NCBI GenBank assembly: GCA_027886175.1
Contig: JAJNNQ010000006.1
Location: 124,001-188,000, forward strand
Origin: Phylloscopus collybita
Taxonomy: Eukaryota; Chordata; Aves; Passeriformes; Phylloscopidae
Length of the DNA: 64,000 nucleotides
Reading direction: 5' to 3'
The notes beneath the pieces are model-generated. The model ran no database searches, was not told where the DNA came from, and worked only from the letters and a program-made list of their open reading frames with translations. Below are positions 8,877 through 21,677 of this stretch, one piece after another (within the stretch, counting starts at the first letter, position 1; every line of letters starts with the position of its first letter). The position numbers and the translations under genes are program-made.

Positions 8877-10943
8877 TTGTTCTCTGATTTCAAGATTTCG
8901 TTCCCTTTCCTGAACGGAAAGTCTTCCTTTCAGGAAAGGGAACGAAATCTTGCGATTTTAATGAGCATTAATTGGGAAAGCTTCCGTCCATTTCCCTGCA
9001 CTTCTGGCCACCCCATTCACTTTTATGGTTTTCGCTTGCTTTGGTCATTTTTCCATGTTTTTTTTTTTCCCTTTCATTTCTTAGACATCTCCTCCTATCT
9101 CTTGTTTTGCATGGCTTCCCTTCTTTTAGGATTTAAATTGGAGTCTTTTTTGGTCAGTCTTGGCCTTTTTCAGTGGCCCTCAGTTCATCTCCGTCTCTTT
9201 GGTGGGAATCACTCCATTTCCAAATTTTCTCGGTTTTTTTCGCTTGCGCTGTTTTGGGTCATATCTCCTTTCCAGAGGGGTTGTTAGACTTTGTTCTCTG
9301 ATTTCAAGATTTCGTTCCCTTTCCTGAAAGGAAGACTTTCCTTTCAGGAAAGGGAACGAAATCTTGCGATTTTAATGAGCATTAATTGGGCAAGCTTCCG
9401 TCCATTTCCCTGCACTTCTGGCCACCCCATTCACTTTTATGGTTTTCGCTTGCTTTGGTCATTTTTCCAGGGGTTTTTTTTCCCTTTCATTTCTTAGACA
9501 TCTTCTCCTATCTCTTGTTTTGCATGGCTTCCCTTCTTTTAGGATTTAAATTGGAGTCATTTTTGCTAAGTCTTGGCCTTTTTCAGTGGCCCTCAGTTCA
9601 TCTCCGTCTCTTTGGTGGGAATCACTCCATTTTCAAATTTTCTCGGTTTTTTTCGCTTGCGCTGTTTTGGGTCATATCTCCTTTCCAGAGGGGTTGTTAG
9701 ACTTTGTTCTCTGATTTCAAGATTTCGTTCCCTTTCCTGAAAGGAAGACTTTCCTTTCAGGAAAGGGAACGAAATCTTGCGATTTTAATGAGCATTAATT
9801 GGGCAAGCTTCCGTCCATTTCCCTGCACTTCTGTCCACCCCATTCACTTTTATGGTTTTCGCTTGCTTTGGTCATTTTTCCAGGGGTTTGTTTTCCCTTT
9901 CATTTCTTAGACATCTTCTCCTATCTCTTGTTTTGCATGGCTTCCCTTCTTTTAGGATTTAAATTGGAGTCATTTTTGGTCAGTCTTGGCCTTTTTCAGT
10001 GGCCCTCAGTTCATCTCCGTCTCTTTGGTGGGAATCACTCCATTTCCAAATTTTCTCGGTTTTTTTCGCTTGCGCTGTTTTGGGTCATATCTCCTTTCCA
10101 GAGGGGTTGTTAGACTTTGTTCTCTGATTTCAAGATTTCGTTCCCTTTCCTGAAAGGAAGACTTTCCTTTCAGGAAAGGGAACGAAATCTTGCGATTTTA
10201 ATGAGCATTAATTGGGCAAGCTTCCATCCATTTCCCTGCACTTTTGGCCTCCCCATTCACTTTTATGGTTTTCGCTTGTTTGGTCATTTTTGCAGGGGTT
10301 TTTTTTCCCTTTCATTTCTTAGACATCTTCTCCTATCTCTTGTTTTGCATGGCTTCCCTTCTTTTAGGATTTAAATTGGAGTCTTTTTTGCTAAGTCTTG
10401 GCCTTTTTCAGTGGCCCTCAGTTCATCTCCGTCTCTTTGGTGGGAATCACTCCATTTCCAAATTTTCTCGGTTTTTTTCGCTTGCGCTGTTTTGGGTCAT
10501 ATCTCCTTTCCAGAGGGGTTGTTAGACTTTGTTCTCTGATTTCAAGATTTCGTTCCCTTTCCTGAAAGGAAGACTTTCCTTTCAGGAAAGGGAACGAAAT
10601 CTTGCGATTTTAATGAGCATTAATTGGGCAAGCTTCCGTCCATTTCCCTGCACTTCTGGCCACCCCATTCACTTTTATGGGTTTCGCTTGCTTTGGTCAT
10701 TTTTCCATGTTTTTTTTTTTTCCCTTTCATTTCCTAGACATCTTCTCCTATCTCTTGTTTTGCATGGCTTCCCTTCTTTTAGGATTTAAATTGGAGTCAT
10801 TTTTGGTCAGTCTTGGCCTTTTTCAGTGGCCCTCAGTTCATCTCCGTCTCTTTGGTGGGAATCACTCCATTTCCAAATTTTCTCGGTTTTTTTCGCTTGC
10901 GCTGTTTTGGGTCATATCTCCTTTCCAGAGGGGTTGTTAGACT
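8877..10943 (+). repeat. Five-unit module A, copy 1
   Basis: Order of markers: GAACGG palindrome with CATCTCCTCC; GTCATTTTT-GCTAAG with CCATTTTC; CCAGGGG unit; CTTTTGGCCTCC unit with shortened CGCTTGTTTGG and GCAGGGG; plain unit. The same order is seen at 10944-13008 and, much further away, at 56786-58848 and 61743-63806. The last unit here has an extended T12 tract near 10711. Confidence 0.83.
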
Positions 10944-13008
10944 TTGTTCTCTGATTTCAAGATTTCGTTCCCTTTCCTGAACGGAAAGTCTTCCTTTCAG
11001 GAAAGGGAACGAAATCTTGCGATTTTAATGAGCATTAATTGGGCAAGCTTCCGTCCATTTCCCTGCACTTCTGGCCACCCCATTCACTTTTATGGTTTTC
11101 GCTTGCTTTGGTCATTTTTCCATGTTTTTTTTTTCCCTTTCATTTCTTAGACATCTCCTCCTATCTCTTGTTTTGCATGGCTTCCCTTATTTTAGGATTT
11201 AAATTGGAGTCATTTTTGGTCAGTCTTGGCCTTTTTCAGTGGCCCTCAGTTCATCTCCGTCTCTTTGGTGGGAATCACTCCATTTCCAAATTTTCTCGGT
11301 TTTTTTCGCTTGCGCTGTTTTGGGTCATATCTCCTTTCCAGAGGGGTTGTTAGACTTTGTTCTCTGATTTCAAGATTTCGTTCCCTTTCCTGAAAGGAAG
11401 ACTTTCCTTTCAGGAAAGGGAACGAAATCTTGCGATTTTAATGAGCATTAATTGGGCAAGCTTCCGTCCATTTCCCTGCACTTCTGGCCACCCCATTCAC
11501 TTTTATGGTTTTCGCTTGCTTTGGTCATTTTTCCAGGGGTTTTTTTTCCCTTTCATTTCTTAGACATCTTCTCCTATCTCTTGTTTTGCATGGCTTCCCT
11601 TCTTTTAGGATTTAAATTGGAGTCATTTTTGCTAAGTCTTGGCCTTTTTCAGTGGCCCTCAGTTCATCTCCGTCTCTTTGGTGGGAATCACTCCATTTTC
11701 AAATTTTCTCGGTTTTTTTCGCTTGCGCTGTTTTGGGTCATATCTCCTTTCCAGAGGGGTTGTTAGACTTTGTTCTCTGATTTCAAGATTTCGTTCCCTT
11801 TCCTGAAAGGAAGACTTTCCTTTCAGGAAAGGGAACGAAATCTTGCGATTTTAATGAGCATTAATTGGGCAAGCTTCCGTCCATTTCCCTGCACTTCTGG
11901 CCACCCCATTCACTTTTATGGTTTTCGCTTGCTTTGGTCATTTTTCCAGGGGTTTTTTTTCCCTTTCATTTCTTAGACATCTTCTCCTATCTCTTGTTTT
12001 GCATGGCTTCCCTTCTTTTAGGATTTAAATTGGAGTCATTTTTGGTAGGTCTTGGCCTTTTTCAGTGGCCCTCAGTTCATCTCCGTCTCTTTGGTGGGAA
12101 TCACTCCATTTCCAAATTTTCTCGGTTTTTTTCGCTTGCGCTGTTTTGGGTCATATCTCCTTTCCAGAGGGGTTGTTAGACTTTGTTCTCTGATTTCAAG
12201 ATTTCGTTCCCTTTCCTGAAAGGAAGACTTTCCTTTCAGGAAAGGGAATGAAATCTTGCGATTTTAATGAGCATTAATTGGGCAAGCTTCCGTCCATTTC
12301 CCTGCACTTTTGGCCTCCCCATTCACTTTTATGGTTTTCGCTTGCTTTGGTCATTTTTGCAGGGGTTTTTTTTCCCTTTCATTTCTTAGACATCTTCTCC
12401 TATCTCTTGTTTTGCATGGCTTCACTTCTTTTAGGATTTAAATTGGAGTCTTTTTTGCTAAGTCTTGGCCTTTTTCAGTGGCCCTCAGTTCATCTCCGTC
12501 TCTTTGGTGGGAATCACTCCATTTCCAAATTTTCTCGGTTTTTTTCGCTTGCGCTGTTTTGGGTCATATCTCCTTTCCAGAGGGGTTGTTAGACTTTGTT
12601 CTCTGATTTCAAGATTTCGTTCCCTTTCCTGAAAGGAAGACTTTCCTTTCAGGAAAGGGAACGAAATCTTGCGATTTTAATGAGCATTAATTGGGCAAGC
12701 TTCCGTCCATTTCCCTGCACTTCTGGCCACCCCATTCACTTTTATGGTTTTCGCTTGCTTTGGTCATTTTTCCATGTTTTTTTTTTCCCTTTCATTTCTT
12801 AGACATCTTCTCCTATCTCTTGTTTTGCATGGCTTCACTTCTTTTAGGATTTAAATTGGAGTCTTTTTTGCTAAGTCTTGGCCTTTTTCAGTGGCCCTCA
12901 GTTCATCTCCGTCTCTTTGGTGGGAATCACTCCATTTCCAAATTTTCTCGGTTTTTTTCGCTTGCGCTGTTTTGGGTCATATCTCCTTTCCAGAGGGGTT
13001 GTTAGACT
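10944..13008 (+). repeat. Five-unit module A, copy 2
   Basis: It follows copy 1 directly at 2067 bp. It differs by GGTAGGTC in its third unit (near 12045), a CpG to TpG change in the palindrome right arm (GGGAATG near 12244), and TTCACTTC in the last two units. Confidence 0.82.
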
Positions 13009-14660
13009 TTGTTCTCTGATTTCAAGATTTCGTTCCCTTTCCTGAAAGGAAGACTTTCCTTTCAGGAAAGGGAACGAAATCTTGCGATTTTAATGAGCAT
13101 TAATTGGGCAAGCTTCCGTCCATTTCCCTGCACTTTTGGCCACCCCATTCACTTTTATGGTTTTCGCTTGCTTTGGTCATTTTTGCAGGGGTTTTTTTTC
13201 CCTTTCATTTCTTAGACATCTTCTCCTATCTCTTGTTTTGCATGGCTTCCCTTCTTTTAGGATTTAAATTGGAGTCTTTTTTGGTCAGTCTTGGCCTTTT
13301 TCAGTGGCCCTCAGTTCATCTCCGTCTCTTTGGTGGGAATCACTCCATTTCCAAATTTTCTCGGTTTTTTTCGCTTGCGCTGTTTTGGGTCATATCTCCT
13401 TTCCAGAGGGGTTGTTAGACTTTGTTCTCTGATTTCAAGATTTCGTTCCCTTTCCTGAAAGGAAGACTTTCCTTTCAGGAAAGGGAACGAAATCTTGCGA
13501 TTTTAATGAGCATTAATTGGGCAAGCTTCCGTCCATTTCCCTGCACTTCTGGCCACCCCATTCACTTTTATGGTTTTCGCTTGCTTTGGTCATTTTTCCA
13601 TGTTTTTTTTTTCCCTTTCATTTCTTAGACATCTTCTCCTATCTCTTGTTTTGCATGGCTTCCCTTATTTTAGGATTTAAATTGGAGTCATTTTTGGTCA
13701 GTCTTGGCCTTTTTCAGTGGCCCTCAGTTCATCTCCGTCTCTTTGGTGGGAATCACTCCATTTCCAAATTTTCTCGGGTTTTTTCGCTTGCGCTGTTTTG
13801 GGTCATATCTCCTTTCCAGAGGGGTTGTTAGACTTTGTTCTCTGATTTCAAGATTTCGTTCCCTTTCCTGAAAGGAAGACTTTCCTTTCAGGAAAGGGAA
13901 CGAAATCTTGCGATTTTAATGAGCATTAATTGGGCAAGCTTCCGTCCATTTCCCTGCACTTCTGGCCACCCCATTCACTTTTATGGTTTTCGCTTGCTTT
14001 GGTCATTTTTCCATGTTTTTTTTTTCCCTTTCATTTCTTAGACATCTTCTCCTATCTCTTGTTTTGCATGGCTTCCCTTCTTTTAGGATTTAAATTGGAG
14101 TCTTTTTTGGTCAGTCTTGGCCTTTTTCAGTGGCCCTCAGTTCATCTCCGTCTCTTTGGTGGGAATCACTCCATTTCCAAATTTTCTCGGTTTTTTTCGC
14201 TTGCGCTGTTTTGGGTCATATCTCCTTTCCAGAGGGGTTGTTAGACTTTGTTCTCTGATTTCAAGATTTCGTTCCCTTTCCTGAAAGGAAGACTTTCCTT
14301 TCAGGAAAGGGAACGAAATCTTGCGATTTTAATGAGCATTAATTGGGCAAGCTTCCGTCCATTTCCCTGCACTTCTGGCCACCCCATTCACTTTTATGGT
14401 TTTCGCTTGCTTTGGTCATTTTTCCATGTTTTTTTTTTCCCTTTCATTTCTTAGACATCTTCTTTTATCTCTTGTTTTGCATGGCTTCCCTTATTTTAGG
14501 ATTTAAATTGGAGTCTTTTTTGCTAAGTCTTGGCCTTTTTCAGTGGCCCTCAGTTCATCTCCGTCTCTTTGGTGGGAATCACTCCATTTCCAAATTTTCT
14601 CGGTTTTTTTCGCTTGCGCTGTTTTGGGTCATATCTCCTTTCCAGAGGGGTTGTTAGACT
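13009..14660 (+). repeat. Four transitional units
   Basis: Four GACT units that I could not place in a longer register. The first has CTTTTGGCC with GCAGGGG, a combination shared with the unit at 18789. The second has TCGGGTTTT near 13776, unique in the window. The fourth has CTTCTTTTATC near 14459, which recurs in the following 5-unit block and at 23543. Confidence 0.75.
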
Positions 14661-16724
14661 TTGTTCTCTGATTTCAAGATTTCGTTCCCTTTCCTGAAAG
14701 GAAGACTTTCCTTTCAGGAAAGGGAACGAAATCTTGCGATTTTAATGAGCATTAATTGGGCAAGCTTCCGTCCATTTCCCTGCACTTCTGGCCACCCCAT
14801 TCACTTTTATGGTTTTCGCTTGCTTTGGTCATTTTTCCATGTTTTTTTTTTTCCCTTTCATTTCTTAGACATCTTCTTTTATCTCTTGTTTTGCATGGCT
14901 TCCCTTATTTTAGGATTTAAATTGGAGTCATTTTTGGTCAGTCTTGGCCTTTTTCAGTGGCCCTCAGTTCATCTCCGTCTCTTTGGTGGGAATCACTCCA
15001 TTTCCAAATTTTCTCGGTTTTTTTCGCTTGCGCTGTTTTGGGTCATATCTCCTTTCCAGAGGGGTTGTTAGACTTTGTTCTCTGATTTCAAGATTTCGTT
15101 CCCTTTCCTGAAAGGAAGACTTTCCTTTCAGGAAAGGGAACGAAATCTTGCGATTTTAATGAGCATTAATTGGGCAAGCTTCCGTCCATTTCCCTGCACT
15201 TCTGGCCACCCCATTCACTTTTATGGTTTTCGCTTGCTTTGGTCATTTTTCCATGTTTTTTTTTTCCCTTTCATTTCTTAGACATCTTCTCCTATCTCTT
15301 GTTTTGCATGGCTTCCCTTATTTTAGGATTTAAATTGGAGTCTTTTTTGGTCAGTCTTGGCCTTTTTCAGTGGCCCTCAGTTCATCTCCGTCTCTTTGGT
15401 GGGAATCACTCCATTTCCAAATTTTCTCGGTTTTTTTCGCTTGCGCTGTTTTGGGTCATATCTCCTTTCCAGAGGGGTTGTTAGACTTTGTTCTCTGATT
15501 TCAAGATTTCGTTCCCTTTCCTGAAAGGAAGACTTTCCTTTCAGGAAAGGGAACGAAATCTTGCGATTTTAATGAGCATTAATTGGGCAAGCTTCCGTCC
15601 ATTTCCCTGCACTTCTGGCCACCCCATTCACTTTTATGGTTTTCGCTTGCTTTGGTCATTTTTCCATGTTTTTTTTTTCCCTTTCATTTCTTAGACATCT
15701 TCTCCTATCTCTTGTTTTGCATGGCTTCCCTTCTTTTAGGATTTAAATTGGAGTCTTTTTTGCTAAGTCTTGGCCTTTTTCAGTGGCCCTCAGTTCATCT
15801 CCGTCTCTTTGGTGGGAATCACTCCATTTCCAAATTTTCTCGGTTTTTTTCGCTTGCGCTGTTTTGGGTCATATCTCCTTTCCAGAGGGGTTGTTAGACT
15901 TTGTTCTCTGATTTCAAGATTTCGTTCCCTTTCCTGAAAGGAAAGTCTTCCTTTCAGGAAAGGGAACGAAATCTTGCGATTTTAATGAGCATTAATTGGG
16001 CAAGCTTCCGTCCATTTCCCTGCACTTCTGGCCACCCCATTCACTTTTATGGTTTTCGCTTGCTTTGGTCATTTTTCCATGTTTTTTTTTCCCTTTCATT
16101 TCTGAGACATCTTCTCCTATCTCTTGTTTTGCATGGCTTCCCTTATTTTAGGATTTAAATTGGAGTCATTTTTGGTCAGTCTTGGCCTTTTTCAGTGGCC
16201 CTCAGTTCATCTCCGTCTCTTTGGTGGGAATCACTCCATTTCCAAATTTTCTCGGTTTTTTTCGCTTGCGCTGTTTTGGGTCATATCTCCTTTCCAGAGG
16301 GGTTGTTAGACTTTGTTCTCTGATTTCAAGATTTCGTTCCCTTTCCTGAAAGGAAAGTCTTCCTTTCAGGAAAGGGAACGAAATCTTGCGATTTTAATGA
16401 GCATTAATTGGGCAAGCTTCCGTCCATTTCCCTGCACTTCTGGCCACCCCATTCACTTTTATGGTTTTCGCTTGCTTTGGTCATTTTTCCATGTTTTTTT
16501 TTCCCTTTCATTTCTTAGACATCTTCTCCTATCTCTTGTTTTGCATGGCTTCCCTTATTTTAGGATTTAAATTGGAGTCTTTTTTGCTAAGTCTTGGCCT
16601 TTTTCAGTGGCCCTCAGTTCATCTCCGTCTCTTTGGTGGGAATCACTCCATTTCCAAATTTTCTCGGTTTTTTTCGCTTGCGCTGTTTTGGGTCATATCT
16701 CCTTTCCAGAGGGGTTGTTAGACT
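14661..16724 (+). repeat. Five-unit block B, copy 1
   Basis: Order: GACT unit with long T tract and CTTCTTTTATC; GACT; GACT with GCTAAG; AGTC with T9 and CTGAGAC; AGTC with T9 and CTTAGAC. The order repeats at 16725-18788 with a 2064-bp offset. Confidence 0.85.
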
Positions 16725-18788
16725 TTGTTCTCTGATTTCAAGATTTCGTTCCCTTTCCTGAAAGGAAGACTTTCCTTTCAGGAAAGGGAACGAAATCTTG
16801 CGATTTTAATGAGCATTAATTGGGCAAGCTTCCGTCCATTTCCCTGCACTTCTGGCCACCCCATTCACTTTTATGGTTTTCGCTTGCTTTGGTCATTTTT
16901 CCATGTTTTTTTTTTTCCCTTTCATTTCTTAGACATCTTCTTTTATCTCTTGTTTTGCATGGCTTCCCTTATTTTAGGATTTAAATTGGAGTCATTTTTG
17001 GTCAGTCTTGGCCTTTTTCAGTGGCCCTCAGTTCATCTCCGTCTCTTTGGTGGGAATCACTCCATTTCCAAATTTTCTCGGTTTTTTTCGCTTGCGCTGT
17101 TTTGGGTCATATCTCCTTTCCAGAGGGGTTGTTAGACTTTGTTCTCTGATTTCAAGATTTCGTTCCCTTTCCTGAAAGGAAGACTTTCCTTTCAGGAAAG
17201 GGAACGAAATCTTGCGATTTTAATGAGCATTAATTGGGCAAGCTTCCGTCCATTTCCCTGCACTTCTGGCCACCCCATTCACTTTTATGGTTTTCGCTTG
17301 CTTTGGTCATTTTTCCAGGGGTTATTTTTCCCTTTCATTTCTTAGACATCTTCTCCTATCTCTTGTTTTGCATGGCTTCCCTTATTTTAGGATTTAAATT
17401 GGAGTCTTTTTTGGTCAGTCTTGGCCTTTTTCAGTGGCCCTCAGTTCATCTCCGTCTCTTTGGTGGGAATCACTCCATTTCCAAATTTTCTCGGTTTTTT
17501 TCGCTTGCGCTGTTTTGGGTCATATCTCCTTTCCAGAGGGGTTGTTAGACTTTGTTCTCTGATTTCAAGATTTCGTTCCCTTTCCTGAAAGGAAGACTTT
17601 CCTTTCAGGAAAGGGAATGAAATCTTGCGATTTTAATGAGCATTAATTGGGCAAGCTTCCGTCCATTTCCCTGCACTTCTGGCCACCCCATTCACTTTTA
17701 TGGTTTTCGCTTGCTTTGGTCATTTTTCCATGTTTTTTTTTTCCCTTTCATTTCTTAGACATCTTCTCCTATCTCTTGTTTTGCATGGCTTCCCTTCTTT
17801 TAGGATTTAAATTGGAGTCTTTTTTGCTAAGTCTTGGCCTTTTTCAGTGGCCCTCAGTTCATCTCCGTCTCTTTGGTGGGAATCACTCCATTTCCAAATT
17901 TTCTCGGTTTTTTTCGCTTGCGCTGTTTTGGGTCATATCTCCTTTCCAGAGGGGTTGTTAGACTTTGTTCTCTGATTTCAAGATTTCGTTCCCTTTCCTG
18001 AAAGGAAAGTCTTCCTTTCAGGAAAGGGAACGAAATCTTGCGATTTTAATGAGCATTAATTGGGCAAGCTTCCGTCCATTTCCCTGCACTTCTGGCCACC
18101 CCATTCACTTTTATGGTTTTCGCTTGCTTTGGTCATTTTTCCATGTTTTTTTTTCCCTTTCATTTCTGAGACATCTTCTCCTATCTCTTGTTTTGCATGG
18201 CTTCCCTTATTTTAGGATTTAAATTGGAGTCATTTTTGGTCAGTCTTGGCCTTTTTCAGTGGCCCTCAGTTCATCTCCGTCTCTTTGGTGGGAATCACTC
18301 CATTTCCAAATTTTCTCGGTTTTTTTCGCTTGCGCTGTTTTGGGTCATATCTCCTTTCCAGAGGGGTTGTTAGACTTTGTTCTCTGATTTCAAGATTTCG
18401 TTCCCTTTCCTGAAAGGAAAGTCTTCCTTTCAGGAAAGGGAACGAAATCTTGCGATTTTAATGAGCATTAATTGGGCAAGCTTCCGTCCATTTCCCTGCA
18501 CTTCTGGCCACCCCATTCACTTTTATGGTTTTCGCTTGCTTTGGTCATTTTTCCATGTTTTTTTTTCCCTTTCATTTCTTAGACATCTTCTCCTATCTCT
18601 TGTTTTGCATGGCTTCCCTTATTTTAGGATTTAAATTGGAGTCTTTTTTGCTAAGTCTTGGCCTTTTTCAGTGGCCCTCAGTTCATCTCCGTCTCTTTGG
18701 TGGGAATCACTCCATTTCCAAATTTTCTCGGTTTTTTTCGCTTGCGCTGTTTTGGGTCATATCTCCTTTCCATAGGGGTTGTTAGACT
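16725..18788 (+). repeat. Five-unit block B, copy 2
   Basis: Tandem duplicate of 14661-16724. Private changes are a broken T tract (GGGGTTATTTTT near 17320), GGGAATG in one palindrome arm near 17616, and CCATAGGGG at the end of the last unit. Confidence 0.85.
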
Positions 18789-21677
18789 TTGTTCTCTGAT
18801 TTCAAGATTTCGTTCCCTTTCCTGAAAGGAAGACTTTCCTTTCAGGAAAGGGAACGAAATCTTGCGATTTTAATGAGCATTAATTGGGCAAGCTTCCGTC
18901 CATTTCCCTGCACTTTTGGCCACCCCATTCACTTTTATGGTTTTCGCTTGCTTTGGTCATTTTTGCAGGGGTTTTTTTTCCCTTTCATTTCTTAGACATC
19001 TTCTCCTATCTCTTGTTTTGCATGGCTTCCCTTCTTTTAGGATTTAAATTGGAGTCATTTTTGGTCAGTCTTGGCCTTTTTCAGTGGCCCTCAGTTCATC
19101 TCCGTCTCTTTGGTGGGAATCACTCCATTTCCAAATTTTCTCGGTTTTTTTCGCTTGCGCTGTTTTGGGTCATATCTCCTTTCCAGAGGGGTTGTTAGAC
19201 TTTGTTCTCTGATTTCAAGATTTCGTTCCCTTTCCTGAAAGGAAAGTCTTCCTTTCAGGAAAGGGAACGAAATCTTGCGATTTTAATGAGCATTAATTGG
19301 GCAAGCTTCCGTCCATTTCCCTGCACTTCTGGCCACCCCATTCACTTTTATGGTTTTCGCTTGCTTTGGTCATTTTTCCATGTTTTTTTTTCCCTTTCAT
19401 TTCTGAGACATCTTCTCCTATCTCTTGTTTTGCATGGCTTCCCTTATTTTAGGATTTAAATTGGAGTCATTTTTGGTCAGTCTTGGCCTTTTTCAGTGGC
19501 CCTCAGTTCATCTCCGTCTCTTTGGTGGGAATCACTCCATTTCCAAATTTTCTCGGTTTTTTTCGCTTGCGCTGTTTTGGGTCATATCTCCTTTCCAGAG
19601 GGGTTGTTAGACTTTGTTCTCTGATTTCAAGATTTCGTTCCCTTTCCTGAAAGGAAGACTTTCCTTTCAGGAAAGGGAACGAAATCTTGCGATTTTAATG
19701 AGCATTAATTGGGCAAGCTTCCGTCCATTTCCCTGCACTTCTTGCCACCCCATTCACTTTTATGGTTTTCGCTTGCTTTGGTCATTTTTCCATGTTTTGT
19801 TTTTCCCTTTCATTTCTTAGACATCTTCTCCTATCTCTTGTTTTGCATGGCTTCCCTTATTTTAGGATTTAAATTGGAGTCATTTTTGGTCAGTCTTGGC
19901 CTTTTTCAGTGGCCCTCAGTTCATCTCCGTCTCTTTGGTGGGAATCACTCCATTTCCAAATTTTCTCGGTTTTTTTCGCTTGCGCTGTTTTGGGTCATAT
20001 CTCCTTTCCAGAGGGGTTGTTAGACTTTGTTCTATGATTTCAAGATTTCGTTCCCTTTCCTGAAAGGAAGACTTTCCTTTCAGGAAAGGGAACGAAATCT
20101 TGCGATTTTAATGAGCATTAATTGGGCAAGCTTTCGTCCATTTCCCTGCACTTCTGGCCACCCCATTCACTTTTATGGTTTTCGCTTGCTTTGGTCATTT
20201 TTCCATGTTTTTTTTTTCCCTTTCATTTCTTAGACATCTTCTCCTATCTCTTGTTTTGCATGGCTTCCCTTCTTTTAGGATTTAAATTGGAGTCTTTTTT
20301 GGTCAGTCTTGGCCTTTTTCAGTGGCCCTCAGTTCATCTCCGTCTCTTTGGTGGGAATCACTCCATTTCCAAATTTTCTCGTTTTTTTTCGCTTGCGCTG
20401 TTTTGGGTCATATCTCCTTTCCAGAGGGGTTGTTAGACTTTGTTCTCTGATTTCAAGATTTCGTTCCCTTTCCTGAAAGGAAAGTCTTCCTTTCAGGAAA
20501 GGGAACGAAATCTTGCGATTTTAATGAGCATTAATTGGGCAAGCTTCCGTCCATTTCCCTGCACTTCTGGCCACCCCATTCACTTTTATGGTTTTCGCTT
20601 GCTTTGGTCATTTTTGCAGGGGTTTTTTTTCCCTTTCATTTCTGAGACATCTTCTCCTATCTCTTGTTTTGCATGGCTTCCCTTATTTTAGGATTTAAAT
20701 TGGAGTCTTTTTTGCTAAGTCTTGGCCTTTTTCAGTGGCCCTCAGTTCATCTCCGTCTCTTTGGTGGGAATCACTCCATTTCCAAATTTTCTCGGTTTTT
20801 TTCGCTTGCGCTGTTTTGGGTCATATCTCCTTTCCAGAGGGGTTGTTAGACTTTGTTCTCTGATTTCAAGATTTCGTTCCCTTTCCTGAAAGGAAAGTCT
20901 TCCTTTCAGGAAAGGGAACGAAATCTTGCGATTTTAATGAGCATTAATTGGGCAAGCTTCCGTCCATTTCCCTGCACTTCTGGCCACCCCATTCACTTTT
21001 ATGGTTTTCGCTTGCTTTGGTCATTTTTCCATGTTTTTTTTTTCCCTTTCATTTCTGAGACATCTTCTCCTATCTCTTGTTTTGCATGGCTTCCCTTATT
21101 TTAGGATTTAAATTGGAGTCATTTTTGGTCAGTCTTGGCCTTTTTCAGTGGCCCTCAGTTCATCTCCGTCTCTTTGGTGGGAATCACTCCATTTCCAAAT
21201 TTTCTCGGTTTTTTTCGCTTGCGCTGTTTTGGGTCATATCTCCTTTCCAGAGGGGTTGTTAGACTTTGTTCTCTGATTTCAAGATTTCGTTCCCTTTCCT
21301 GAAAGGAAAGTCTTCCTTTCAGGAAAGGGAACGAAATCTTGCGATTTTAATGAGCATTAATTGGGCAAGCTTCCGTCCATTTCCCTGCACTTCTGGCCAC
21401 CCCATTCACTTTTATGGTTTTCGCTTGCTTTGGTCATTTTTCCATGTTTTTTTTTCCCTTTCATTTCTGAGACATCTTCTCCTATCTCTTGTTTTGCATG
21501 GCTTCCCTTATTTTAGGATTTAAATTGGAGTCATTTTTGGTCAGTCTTGGCCTTTTTCAGTGGCCCTCAGTTCATCTCCGTCTCTTTGGTGGGAATCACT
21601 CCATTTCCAAATTTTCTCGTTTTTTTTCGCTTGCGCTGTTTTGGGTCATATCTCCTTTCCAGAGGGGTTGTTAGACT
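18377..21677 (+). repeat. Eight-unit register C, copy 1
   Basis: It starts with an AGTC unit ending CCATAGGGG, followed by a GCAGGGG unit. Two units later comes the G-interrupted T tract, and the last three units are AGTC. CCATAGGGG recurs every eight units here, at the ends of the units starting 18377, 21678 and 24982. TCGTTTTTTTTCG marks the eighth unit of both complete copies. Confidence 0.72.
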
